Assembly: GCA_022497145.1 (NCBI GenBank)
Contig: MU385868.1
Coordinates: 248,001-312,000 of the forward strand
Direction of reading: 5' to 3'
Length of the DNA stretch: 64,000 nucleotides
Origin: Rostrohypoxylon terebratum
Taxonomy: Eukaryota; Ascomycota; Sordariomycetes; Xylariales; Hypoxylaceae
The notes under the pieces are model-generated. The model did not search any database. It was not told where the DNA came from and saw only the letters and a program-made list of their open reading frames with translations. Of this stretch, positions 46,564 to 57,741 are shown in pieces (positions within the stretch are counted from its first letter, which is position 1; each line of letters starts with the position of its first letter). Both the position numbers and the translations under genes were made by a program.

Positions 46564-47324
46564 ATGGCTCCCTTCTATACATCAATCCCTCTACTGGCCC
46601 CGCTTGGCAATGGAGAAGCTGTCCACCTTGCTCTCGAACAAGCTAATGTGAACTATCGCGTCACTCATCAACCTATAATTCCACCCAGCGTACCTCGTCC
46701 AATAATGTGGGGTCCAGAGGGCGAACTCATTTCAGGTACCGTAAACATACTGAGCAGTACTTGCTCAGCACTCAGACTTTCTAGTAGCCATCCCAATCTA
46801 GAACCCTCAGCTCACTCTATAGCAGAACGGGTGTTTAGCTATTTCAACAGGGACCTATACCAATGGACAATCGATGAGGAAGGGGAACTACCAGGCGAAG
46901 TCGAGAGGATAATGCGACGAAATTGGGCCCGGCAATGGGTTGATGATGGGCTGCCTTATCGTCTCAACGATCTCCAAGAGAGACTTCCAAGCCCCATATT
47001 GGACCATGCACCTTGGTCGCACGGGGAGAACTTATCTTACGTTGACTTGCTGCTTTTCCAAGTACGTGTGCTTCCTAATTCTAAAAACCACCTACCCGTG
47101 ACAACTTGAGATATCGGGTAGATATGATCTGAGAACTTCTGTTGTAGTGTCTCGATGAAACCCGTTTTTCATACCCCAAAGCAATGAAACAAGCAAGAGA
47201 GTCTGGAGAATATGATCGAATTTTTTAGATATATGATAACGTGAGGTTTCAAGAAGCGATAGCGGAATATTGTGACGAACCTATACTTAGGCTTAGTAAG
47301 TATAGCTTCATAAGAGGGTCTTGA
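46564..47324 (+). pseudogene. Glutathione S-transferase-like gene with premature TAG
   Basis: Exon 1 (46564-47061, 166 codons) encodes a GST-like fold: an N-terminal thioredoxin-like part (MAPFYTSIPLLAPLGNGEAV, HLALEQANVNYRVTH) and a helical C-terminal part (AERVFSYFNRDLYQW, SYVDLLLFQ). A GTACGT/TTGTAG intron (86 nt) leads to exon 2 at 47148 (CLDETRFSYPKAMKQARESG). A TAG at 47226-47228 then interrupts what family members continue as the last helix: the same frame goes on with IYDNVRFQEAIAEYCDEP to a TGA at 47322. As read, the product is 192 residues and lacks about 32. It could be a recent pseudogene, a tolerated truncation or a stop readthrough case; the N-terminal catalytic residue is unclear. 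Confidence 0.6.
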
Positions 47325-49423
47325 TTTTAAGGTAACAGTAATTGTAGAGGTCAAGTATAATCAATCAAGTATGTTCGTCAGAGAGGCTTGGAGTCCTCTC
47401 CCTACTCGTAGTGAATAGACTTAGGTTGATAACTAAAGAGCTGAATGAATGACTAGATACATGAGGGCCTGCCATGTTTATATAGATATCCTCCTCCTGG
47501 CTCATTTCATGATGTTCTGTTGGTCTCTGTAAGTGTCGCAGAGACACTCAGAGATCCTTTCTGCTGGTCTCTGTGGATATTGTAGAGACATCCAGAGGTC
47601 CTCTCTGTTGGTCTCTGTAGATATTGTAGAGACATCCAGAGGTCCTCTCTGTTGGTCTCTGTAGACGTCGCAGGGACATTTAGCCGAGGTTTCTCCTGAT
47701 ATGCTCTTTTGATTGGCGTTGGTTTTTTTTTGATATCCTGGGGTTGTAACAAATATCTTGATTCCATTTCAAGACAAGAGAACACGAGCAAGGTTTATAT
47801 CTACCAGGAGGAAATGGATTTAAGTAGTGCAGCGTGGGCACAGAACGGCAGGTGAATAAGCAATTCGTACCTGATTTGAGAAGCAAGAACACTAGATAGC
47901 ATCCACGGATGATTATGAGAGGAGTTCATGAATAATGGATCACGGCGTAATGGAGGAATTTTTAATATCAAAGTAATGCCGCATGCGCGCCTCTCCGCTG
48001 TCTTCAAAAAGATTGCTTTGAAAGAAGAGGCAGGAAATAGGAGGATGGTTGGGTGTTGGTGGTGCACGCACGTATCTATCATGTGTGTATTCCGAATCAA
48101 AACACCAAAAAGTTGAATCACCAACTCCAACTTCTAATAGACCCAAGCCTAGGATCTGTTGATCGGCTCCTAGCTACTGCGCCCCCGCTATTGGGTATTT
48201 CTTTGCCAACCCTTTTTCAAGGGCCCAAGGTGAATCGCACTCGTTGGGACTCGAACCCTAAACCACCCGTTTCAGAGCAGTTGTTAGAACAGGAACGAGA
48301 AGGTGTCTGTGGAAACGTACACCTTGACCATCGGAACGTTACGGTCAAGTTGTTAGGATCCGCCGATAGAAATCCAGTAGAATATTGGGCTATATAAGTC
48401 TTGAGTACTTTGGTTGGTGACGAGCGATGCCTGGCAAATTGATCACCTGACTACCTGGTAGGGTGACCGCCGTCCAGAACTGTATCGTCGTGCCTTACCT
48501 AATATTTTCTCGATTCGCTTTACTCTACCTTTCGAACACACAGTTATGGCGACTCATGCGGCGATTACTGCCAAGCCCCCTTTTTAAATGACCAACGGAG
48601 CCCCTTTTATATCCAGATATTTTTACACATTAGTTTCGTATTCTGCCTATGTGATCTGGTTCCTTTGATGACTGCGGACTTTTCCCAACTCTATTGTCGA
48701 TAGGTAGCATCTCAGCATCTTAAAGAATCAGGGTTCTAAATCGCCAATCTCTTCATTCTCTCCATACTGTTGACCTATGCGTTACCTGTAATGATACTTG
48801 AAATTGCTAGGTGTCACTAATAGGAGAGCTGAAGAATAACGGACGTACCTACTACCTACCTACCTGTAGGTATCCGGCACTCAAACAAATGTCTCAAATA
48901 CCAAATTTGATTGGTATATACCTACCCCAGTGTGGCATATGCCGAAAATGTGTTAAGATCACTGTGATGTAGTATGGTTTGTCTCTCCCTCTCATTTACG
49001 AAACTGCCGGTGCAACCTTGGGGCCGCAGGATGTAGGTAAGCCGTGTTAGAAAGCTTCCTCAGAAGATGACAATTCCTAGGTAGATATTATAGATCCAGA
49101 ACGTCGATCTCCGTAGCCTTGTTAGCCCAGGATGCGTGCGGAGATATACAGCCACGCGACAAAGGAAGTACCAACAGCCCAAACTTGACGTGATACGAAC
49201 AACTCCCTAAAAATCCCTTACACCAAAAAGCAATCGGTTAGCTGGTGAGATGGGGTTCCAAAGGCTCCCACTTTAGTCCGCCCTGGTTATTTTCAGCTTG
49301 GCGATCCCATCTTCAATCCTAAAAAGCTTGTTTCCATTGTGGTTAGATCTATGGGCGTTGGCAACCGACTGGAGCTTACCTATTCTCTATAATGAGTTTT
49401 TTCCTCAAAATGAAAACTTCTCC
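47325..49423. other. Intergenic region with a 44-bp minisatellite
   Basis: About 2.1 kb. The minisatellite is at 47518-47690. Minus-strand frames across it change reading frame at each copy and are not genes. A T-arm-like GGGTTCGAGTCCC (minus strand, near 48250) lacks the rest of a tRNA. The final 300 bases hold the promoter of the PGAP4-like gene. Confidence 0.5.
47518..47690. repeat. 44-bp minisatellite, about four copies
   Basis: Copies start at 47518, 47562, 47606 and 47650 with a constant 44-base spacing; copies 2 and 3 differ at only two bases, copy 1 is more diverged and copy 4 is partial. Each unit contains an inverted pair GGTCTCT ... AGAGACATCC (stem GTCTCT/AGAGAC with a short loop), so each copy could form a hairpin. 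The unit is not a multiple of three, which argues against a protein repeat. Confidence 0.9.
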
Positions 49424-50898
49424 ATGAAATTAACTTTTATATCCAAGCTGAAAAATGGTAAAATGCACACCAGCATACGCCTGACTCTGGGCTTTGTATT
49501 CCTTGTAGGTCCCGGCCATTCCAGTCTGAAGGTTGTTAACCTAGCGCCTTGTTACTCTGCAATACCTCAACTCCGTTGATTCCGATGAAATGGCGCCTAA
49601 TATCTGGATCTTGTAGTACACTTCGCTTATAGGATATCTGCGATCATCGTGTTGGAATGATCCGACATCCAAGTTCTTCCAAGCCCAGCGAGCATATGCC
49701 CCCACGTATTCGGCGCATAGAATACAAGAAGCTGTAAGATACGTCGACACAGTAGGAACGCAACAACCCGGAGAGGTAATTCGAATAGACCCACCCGAAC
49801 TGTGCATAGGCATTCCCTCGGTCCAAAGAGACGGCATATCGTACTTGAAATCGACGTTGGGTTCTCTCCAACACGGTCTCGGCACGGAGGAGCGAGCTCG
49901 GCTTCGCTTTGTTGTACTTCTAGCACATACCGACCCAGCGAGACACCCAGACTACGGCCAACCATGGCTCACGAATATGGCGGACAGACTTCCTTCGTAC
50001 CAAGACGACGCGGAATACTTCTCGCTTGCTCACCAGATGGAGCGGAACCAAAGCCATGATATCAAGGCTAAGTTCGACTACTCGATTGTCATGGAAGAGT
50101 GTGAGAAGACGAGCGCGCCGTACATCTTGATCGCTGAGGACGACGTAGTATTCCTGGATGGGTGGCGGCACCGGACGATGCAAGCCTTGGACACGGCCAC
50201 CACCAAGTCTTGGGGAGCCGGACATACCGACTGTAAGCTTGGCGCGCGCCACTAGATGGCGGTCTCCTTTCAAAGGATGGGTTGACTAATCGTGAAGCTA
50301 CCTAGTCTTATACCTGCGGTTATTTTACTACGAGGGTCTGCTGGGTTGGAATTGGGAATCCTGGTTGGCGTACTTGGGATCGTCCCTTGTAGTTGCTGGT
50401 GGCGTTCTTTCGCTGCTGCTCTTAACGCGGCGATGGATGCCCAAGGCGCGCATACACCTGACCCATCCGGTATTCTTTCTCTCCGTACTCGTCTTCACAC
50501 CTCTTCTCATAATCCTGTTCTTCTCCGCGGGAGGTAACTGTGTCATGCCGCAACCTGAGGGAGTCCGTTTGATGACCAAGAACGCGTGCTGTGGCCAGGG
50601 ATTCGTGTTCCCACGAACGATGGTGTCGAACGAACTGCTACCCTACTTTCGCAATCATAGGTGGACCCAAATAGCAACAGACAGTCTTATCGAGGAATAC
50701 GCGGAAGAGACGGGCGGACTGCGCTGGGCGCTGACACCCGTTGTGATGCAACATGTTGGTGGTCAGAGCAGCCACGGCGTGTTCAGGGGCACGTACGGGA
50801 CCATGACGCCGAGTCACATCTGGAACTTTGGTTTCGAGAGTAACGACGCGGATAGACTCGCCGCGGAGCATTCGAGGGTGAATCAGCGATATAGTTGA
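49424..50898 (+). CDS. PGAP4-like GPI-glycan glycosyltransferase
   Basis: Three exons: 49424-49504, 49617-50232 and 50306-50898; 429 residues (human PGAP4 is about 400). The first ATG is used; a second at 49463 is possible. The signal-anchor helix LTLGFVFLYTSLIGYL is formed across intron 1. A GT-A fold follows with KSTLGSLQHGL, LLAHTDPARHPDYG and the nucleotide-sugar/metal motif YILIAEDDVVFLDGW. As in PGAP4, two membrane spans are inserted into the transferase domain (LGSSLVVAGGVLSLLLL and FFLSVLVFTPLLIILFFSA) after LRLFYYEGLLGWNWESW. The domain then resumes (CCGQGFVFPR, WALTPVVMQHVGGQSSHG). The mammalian enzyme adds GalNAc to GPI anchors in the Golgi; the fungal donor sugar is not established from sequence. 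Confidence 0.85.
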
Positions 50899-50951
50899 TG
50901 GTTATGACTAAATATAAATATATATTCCGAAGATAGGAAAAAAGATAATAA

Positions 50952-50971
50952 CTACCTAGGTCCTAGGTATG
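50952..50971. repeat. Dispersed palindromic element ACCTAGGTCCTAGGT
   Basis: A 20-base sequence, CTACCTAGGTCCTAGGTATG, lies 54 bases after the PGAP4-like stop codon. An identical 20-mer occurs at 12093-12112 after the serine hydrolase stop codon. Related copies occur elsewhere in the window. Confidence 0.85.
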
Positions 50972-50996
50972 AAGACGCAGTGTGAACCTTGTGGTT

Positions 50997-52291
50997 TCAG
51001 GGTTCAACCAAGTCATACCACTCCGGAACCTCCTTAATAAGACTCCACATAAATTTCTCTAATCTGACCGCACATTTCGAATATACCGTCGTTTCATCAT
51101 TGTATTTTCGACAATTACTAAAAATCAATTTAAGATCTTCAACAAGATCTTTCGGAGTTTGATATTGAGCCTGATTAAGTCTCTCTTCTATCGTCGACAA
51201 GTCCATTGGCGATGTGATAACATTGTAATAATCAGGAACTTCGTCTCTGTTGACTGGGTTGATAAAGGGCCATGCCTGCTTGTGATTCTGGATTTGGTAT
51301 AGGAAACGTCGAAGTTGGTTGAAATGAGGTCCACGACGTGGCTCTCGTGCCATATTGTCCATATCTGGGGACCAGCTGGTAGCTTTTATGGCAGGGATTG
51401 ATAATGGGTCGATTGGAGCAATCGTACCGTTGGCCCATTGTATCGGTGGTTGATGAATAACATGGCTTTTGCTCATAGCATGAATCTTGGCCAGCACTGT
51501 TTCTTTCTGCTTAAGAAGCATTCGGCCGGTTTCAAGGTAACGTACCCGAGGCAGCATAGAGCATTGCATGATTGTACCTCCTTCATAATCCTTAATATAT
51601 CCCATCCAAATCGACTTCTCAAGGGTAATCTCTTTAGTGAAGCCCTGCTTTTGGAAATACCCAGTGGCGTAATTATCGGCATAAGTTAAGAAATGCATTA
51701 TGGGGGAAGTGGCCTTGACGTAATCTTTCAAGTGGGCCATGAGATGTGCGCCATATCCCTTGACCTGTTGATCGGACGAGACCGCACAGAAGACAATCTC
51801 GGCAAATTTGCGATCTTTGAATCCTCGCCAGGTTATACCACCGATGACTTCTAATGGGTTTTTGACGATAGCAATGGAGAGATGTGTGCGATCATAAACG
51901 AGTCGTGCAATATAATCTTTCGGCATTTTGGGGAGTTGCTTTTGAAACAAGCATTTGAGACCTGTTAAAATGATCCAGCTGTCTCTGGCGCCATCGTTAT
52001 TGACGACTCGAAATTCAATCTCGCCATTCCTCTCCTCCAGGACTGCAGGCTTTAAGCCAATTAAGCAATTAGAGTATGTCCGGACCACCCAACAAGATCT
52101 TAGCATACCTTCTCTGGAAAGGGAATCATCCAGGCTGTAGATGCAGAGTCAGCCTTCGTTCCTCTGACCCCATCATGAGTGACTTTGACCCTTTTATTAT
52201 TAGAGAGGTGTTTCGGTTCTTCGGAGGCAGCGCGCTTCGGTATAGGGTAAAATTGATCGCCGTCTGTAGATTTAACCTCTGGTTTGCCCAT
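50997..52291 (-). CDS. GCN5: Histone acetyltransferase GCN5 (SAGA/ADA) with bromodomain
   Basis: Two exons, 52291-52109 and 52049-50997, with a 59-nt GTATGC intron; 411 residues. The first in-frame ATG (52291) gives a 60-residue basic N-terminus. The acetyltransferase domain begins PAVLEERNGEIEFRVV right after the intron. The catalytic Glu is in FAEIVFCAVSSDQQVKGYG, which also holds the acetyl-CoA loop (Q-x-x-G-x-G); HFLTYADNYATGYFQKQGF is the C-terminal motif. The bromodomain (about residues 300-400) has WPFINPVNRDEVPDYY, ITSPMDLSTIEERL and FSNCRKYNDETTVY with the acetyl-lysine-binding Asn. It acetylates histone H3 as part of SAGA. It is convergent with the PGAP4-like gene, only 98 bp apart. 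Confidence 0.97.
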
Positions 52292-53149
52292 TTGTGTTGA
52301 TTGCTGGTTGCTGGTTGCTGGTAGTTGTTGGCTGATTCCAGACGATCGCGGTCTCTTCTCAATGACGGAATTCCTACAATTGGCGTTGATTTGCACCGTC
52401 GCGTGTCGTCGCGTGGTTTACTCATCCGCATGATCAGGTGATTAGGAGGTAAGAACTTTTCGATGTTGTTGTTGGAACTTGGAATCAGTTGGATGTTTAA
52501 ATGAAGTGATGAAGTGGAGTAGGTGGAGTATGGAGATGATGTACTGCGTATGTATTGTACAGTGAGTACAGTGGGTACAGTAAGCACGGTGGGCGGCAGT
52601 GGGCACGGTGGTCCAAATGCCAAGAAAGCGCTTAACCTAGATTTAGTCTCCGCCCTTGCAGCCCTACGTCTCTTTATTACGTAGACCATAATACGTACAA
52701 GAATTAGGTTAGGGAGTGGAAAACGATGTTATTTTTCTTTAGAAAGGTTTATCTAAAAACCATGTTCTGCAGCAAAGATCTAAAATACCTACTATGTATA
52801 CAGTATGCCCCACACGTTCGTTCCTTTTACATTCCATCTCTCGCTTTTTCACGGCCTAGTAGGGTTTGCGATGGGGTTTAGTTAACGGTGCGAATTACAT
52901 AGTACCTAGTCACATATAAAGATGGATATCCACGATGTGGTTCGTGCGCCTCTGTTTTATCACTGTGCAGCCTCAACATCGAAAAATCTATATATCCCTT
53001 CTGAGGCACGTTCTTTGTACTTCGTATAGGAATCACAATCATTTCTCTCGTCTTCAGAACCCTTCATATTCATATAAATAAGTAATATCTCGACGAACGA
53101 TACTTCAAATCACCAATAAATTCCATCGTCAACATACCAACCTGATACA
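52292..53149. other. Divergent promoter of GCN5 and the 2EXR gene
   Basis: About 0.86 kb. Just upstream of GCN5 a stretch of GTGAGTACAGTGGGTACAG-type imperfect repeats occurs at about 52561-52610. No gene was recognised. Confidence 0.5.
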
Positions 53150-54288
53150 ATGGTCTCCACCTCTAAATCCCCCATGTTCACTATCGCTGATGCGATGCCG
53201 GAAATAACTACACGGAAATTCACTCTGTTCTCACTTCTTCCGCCTGAACTACGTCTTAAGATATGGGGCTTTGCATTTATACGCCCGCGCATCATTAAAA
53301 CATCGATATACTCGCGTGAGCAGATGGATGAATGACTTGGTAGGATTAGGGTCACTAGGCCAGCCTCCCGCGGGGGTGAATCTTATGGCGTAGTCGTGGA
53401 TCCCTATCAGACTGTCAATGAAATAACCCACGTCAACCGGGAAGCACGATATGCTGCTTGGGATTACTACCGAGTCATTATTCCCTGCTGGTATGTGACC
53501 GGGATTCCATTTGCACAGGTCATTACACCTCAGCCTCTTTTCTTCAATCCAGAACACGATTTCCTCGAGATAGAGAACAAGTCGAGCGCCATAGACGATA
53601 CTCTCGCATTCATTTACCATCTGAAGACCCTACATGATCCCGATGGATTCGGTCTTCTGAATCTTGCTGTCAAGCATATGACGCTACGACAGATACGCGA
53701 TTTCAATCCCCTCTCCGTGCGCCCTTTAGTCAGGAACACTCTTACCGAGTTCCTAAGTCAGCTCCGAGAGGTTTTCTTCATAACGTCCGAGCTTCGGCTA
53801 TATCAGTCTTGGAACCCCAACCGCACTCCAGAAGGGCCTGAATCGTGGTGCCCCGAAGTCCCTGTCTGGCGAAATGGAGCAGCGCCCAGCTTTCACCGCT
53901 TTCGCTGCGATCCTAGGGAGATCGATCCTACCTCAAGATGGCACTCAGAGACAAAGTTGGATTCACACAAGGAAACACCGCTATGGTTGAGACATGGGTA
54001 GAGATCTTACAGAAGTTCTTTCCTAGTCCCCAACATATCGCAGTGCGAAAGCAAATGCGCGTCCTCCTGAGAAGAGCGAAATTCACGGATTACTGCGATC
54101 GCAAGGTCATCGAGAGGTGGGCCAACGAAGAGCTGGAACTGTCGGGTGCTGTTGAAAGGCCAAATCACGCGCCGGGAGTAAAACCAGTCCTCGGGTTCTG
54201 GCTATTTCCTTTGAGATTCTTCTTTTATCCCGAGGATTCCGAGTGGGAAGATATTCGGCCTGAATTAGGATTGATAGATCTGCCTTAG
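53150..54288 (+). pseudogene. 2EXR/F-box-like gene with stop codon and frameshift
   Basis: The start (ATG 53150) gives the 2EXR opening FTLFSLLPPELRLKIWGFAF, then a TGA at 53333-53335 interrupts the frame. The same frame continues without a start codon through VVVDPYQTVNEITHVNREAR (the family's conserved NREAR block) to a TAG at 53999-54001. Between about 53915 and 54000 the protein-like reading moves to another frame, which encodes MALRDKVGFTQGNTAMVETW and ends at a TAG at 54288 (LGLIDLP). No splice sites of the quality seen elsewhere in the window bridge either break. Two independent defects make decay the best reading; sequencing error or unusual introns are alternatives. Such proteins have no established function. 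Confidence 0.65.
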
Positions 54289-55878
54289 TGCTTCAATGGA
54301 CGAAACACTACGGGTAGAAATAGACAGATTGCGACCACTGCCTATTGATTAACGTCATCCCCAAGATTCCAAGAGCGTTCTTCAGGAGACTTTCTCAAGT
54401 CTGCTGGTCGTTGGCGCGAAATTGACAATGGGGAAGCCGTTTCATTTTAGTTTCCGTGTCTTTATACTTGTGTGGTCATATTTCTGTCCTCGTATTGAAT
54501 CTATGTGAGGATTCGCCAACGCGACAGCAATGACATATAATATTATAGGTGGTTAATATTATATGATGGATGAAGTTTGACGAAACTAGGCTCTCAATTA
54601 TTACCTACTAGTACGAAGTACCTGGTAGTTGAATTTACTAGGTTAGTATGTTTCGAGCCCCTGTAGGGTGCTGGAGGACAAGATATGAGAGGAGGAGCGT
54701 GATTTATTGCAGTCACCTCTTTATTTTTTGGATGCTACCTACCTACGTTTTTGGCAGCTACAACCTATAGTTTACCTGATAATAAGCCCCTATCTTGCCA
54801 CATATAAGCCCTAGTTGCGTACCGACAGCTAACAGCGTCGCTTTTTACCGAACTGGGTCGTAACCTAAGCAAAGAGATGCAACAGTCTGCCAACACCCTC
54901 ATTTTTAAACGAAGAAGCAGGCTTTGGAGAATTGCGGTGACAGGGTGGGCATGTACCTACTTTTACAACTTAGTGTCACGATGCAAACTTAAAAAACTAG
55001 GAAAAGACTTCTATTGTTGCGCGAAGGGCTCTAAGCTCTCTAAGCTACCTTGCCCTATGCGATGCGGTATAATATAAGGGAATCCCTATCTGGCCATCTA
55101 GGCCCTAGGGACGCTCCGTCAAGCGACTCCTCCGCCGCAGACCGACCCCTCAATACCTAGGTCCTAGGACCTAAGTACATAGAGACTTGGAAGGCTCGAA
55201 CCCAAGGTTCTAGGCGCTGTGGCGTTGCGGGTACATACTGATCGCAGAGCCGGATTGTAGGCCATCCATTGGCTGATGGGGAATGGCAGTCTTGTAAATG
55301 TGACCTCTAAGCCACGAAATGTCTTCATTTGTACCATGCGGCTGCAGACATGCGTGAAACACTGCCGCTGCAAGATATCAGCATCCATGAGCCGAATACC
55401 GGCGCCCAACTCAAGCCATTGAGATAATCCTGGTATGTCCATTTGCTTTTATACCCTGATCTGACACGAATATGGGGCTAACAGGGATGGGGTGTGTCTA
55501 TTGCCAACCCACCAGCCAATCATCAAGAGCGCCAATTCCGTAAAAGGAAAGTGAGTTTTATACTGTGTATACGCACCGTCTGGTGATTGATATATGGACC
55601 TTAAATAAATTCGGCTATATTCATCCAATTTGCTTGCGTACTAGGCAATTAGGAAGAGAATATACTTCGTAGTTTATTTTATTTCATGTTAATCTGTGTG
55701 GCCTTTTAATTCAAGCGATAGGTGGGTAACTACCTAATACATTTGGGCAGATCTGTGTCCGGTCTTAGCCTTGAGAGACTAATACATAGTAAGTAGGTAG
55801 GTGCACAAGAATCTTTTCAAGCAGAAATGATCTCCAGATCTGTTCAGTACGATACTAAATCGGTCTAAATCTTCTTCA
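54289..55878. other. Intergenic region
   Basis: About 1.6 kb. A minus-strand frame at 55164-55442 (first ATG at 55442; MDIPGLSQWLELGAGIRLMD) reads partly like protein but has no homologue I recognise and no supported gene structure. ACCTAGGTCCTAGG lies at 55155-55168. Confidence 0.45.
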
Positions 55879-57182
55879 TCACCAACTAGCATCAGCTAGG
55901 AACGCCTTTAACTTGTCATCCAACCATTTGACATCATCCTTGCTCTGTCCCGGACCGCCCGCCCTATATATCATTAGCTGTCATCATATCATCTGACGAT
56001 AGGCTAGATGGGCATGTTCTCACCAGTGGCCCCAGATCGATGGGAACGGGATGCACTTCCCCACGCCGGCTGACATATTACGGACCTCATTCTCAGAATC
56101 GTCGGGAGGGAAGTACAAGTCCGTCTTGCAAGGAAGGACGAGAGTCTTGGTTTTGATGCTCCTCATAGTTAATTCAAAGTCTAGGACTATTCAGTATTGA
56201 TGTTCTTATCAATTTAAATTTCCCCTATGCGTGCACATACCTTTATTGTAAGGCTCTTGGTCCGAGCAGTCGCCAGCTTGCCATGTATGCAGCATTGTGA
56301 GCATATTCTCCGGGTCTAGTCATTGGTGTCAATTGGGGAACCCCACGCGCTTAGAATGGGCTCGGCATACCTTTAGACATTGCCCAGCCCTCCCAGAACT
56401 TGACCATAAAGTCTTCAAGGTCCTTATAACCAAGCGCCGTCTCGTAAAGCCGTTCACGGTAAAAGGCTTGGCTAAACCCCCACCCCGCGTACACTCGGCC
56501 GAGAGCTTTCAATCCGACCTCGCTTTCTTCGGCCGTCCACCCCCGATATTGAGAAGCCGGGGTTGTCTCACCCCGACAGCTGCCGGCGGAGGAGGCTCCT
56601 TTCGCAGCTAAGGTCGCGACTTTGACTCCTTCGAGGAAGACTTGGTTATGTAGGCTAGTCTTAGCGCTTCCGCAAAAGGGCACGGCCAGGTCAACAAAGT
56701 CCGGGTACTGGGTAATCCACTGGTATGTCTGCCCGGCCCCTATTTTACACATCAATACATGAATCATCTTCAGAAGAGTCTTACACCAGTTATTTAAAAG
56801 TTCTCCTACCCATGCTCCAGCCCAAGACGCATTTCGCATGCTTGACCCCCAGCCCCTCGGTCACTAGCCGATACTGCGCCGCCACATTGTCGTAGAAGGT
56901 GACGTCCGGAAACGGCCGGAGTTCCGGACTATTCGAGGGACTCTTGGATTGGCCGTTTCCAAACAGCGCAGGGATGATGATGAAGTATGTCTCGGGGCTC
57001 AACGCCATGTCATCACCCACCAGCCACTCATTGTCGGCGATAAGGCCGCTGTACCAGGTGGGGTAGATGATGGCTGGATTTGCGGGGTTGCCGAATGTCT
57101 TGTAGGCGATATAGGCATTCGGGATCGTGGCCCCGGACTTGAGGACGAAGTCGCCCAGCTCAAACTTCTTGATATCGGACAT
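55879..57182 (-). CDS. Alpha/beta hydrolase, homoserine O-acetyltransferase-like
   Basis: Five exons: 57182-56810, 56739-56371, 56315-56241, 56180-56024 and 55963-55879; 352 residues with all phases consistent. The start is the first ATG (57182). The fold shows the oxyanion/strand region PAIIYPTWYSG, FIIIPALFGNGQS, and the nucleophile elbow GWSMGAGQ with Ser123 split by intron 1. The likely acid is Asp in LVLPCKTDLYFPP, and the His is in SIWGHWAGGPGQ across intron 4. Relatives include MET2-type acyltransferases and many fungal hydrolases of unknown substrate; the protein is shorter than MET2 (about 480-500 residues), so a true MET2 role is doubtful. No signal peptide is seen. Confidence 0.88.
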
Positions 57183-57741
57183 AGCGACAAGATATCGATT
57201 TACTTCGCAGCAAGTTGTTTCAGGGAGAGAAGAGATTACCTTGGAAGACGAGATGGCAATCTTAAACAAACTTAACCTTAGTCTTTAGAATGCCTCGAGC
57301 GGTAGATGCGGGGTTAGACGAGGGGATCCTCCAGAGCTCAGCGGCACTGAAGATAAAGCCATTCCCGTGGCTATGCGAATTCGGGAAAGCCCGCCAGGAA
57401 AGATATAGGTATCAATTATCTGCTCGATTACATATCAACTAGTATCACCAGAATTGGTGGGTCAGCTTCAAGATCAAGATAAAGATAACAACATCAATTG
57501 AAATTGACTCAACGCCATGCTAAATACTTTGTACTAAGTACATCCACGGATGGTTGAGACGCGAATTGATAGGGGCGGGGAATACCTAGCCGTCTAGCCC
57601 CTGACTGCTACCTATTTAAGGTTAATGGGCCGCGTATAATTGGATAACCTTATTCACTGGCCAATGAAAATGAACGATTTCATAGTCTCCTGTATTTAAT
57701 TAGGGGCGCCTATCTGAGTAGTAGACTTAGTTGATTAATAC
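57183..57741. other. Intergenic region
   Basis: A 559-bp AT-rich stretch between two minus-strand genes, holding the hydrolase promoter. No feature was recognised. Confidence 0.5.

Noticed and set aside
47365..47700. Minisatellite considered as a CRISPR-like array
   Set aside because: The units are contiguous 44-mers with no unique spacers, and the host is a eukaryote.
47507..47791. A 94-codon minus-strand frame over the minisatellite
   Set aside because: The repeat unit is 44 bases, so each copy is read in a different frame; this is not how a protein repeat evolves.
48230..48300. A possible tRNA on the minus strand (GGGTTCGAGTCCC)
   Set aside because: Only the T-arm matches. No A-box, anticodon arm or paired acceptor stem is present at the right distance.
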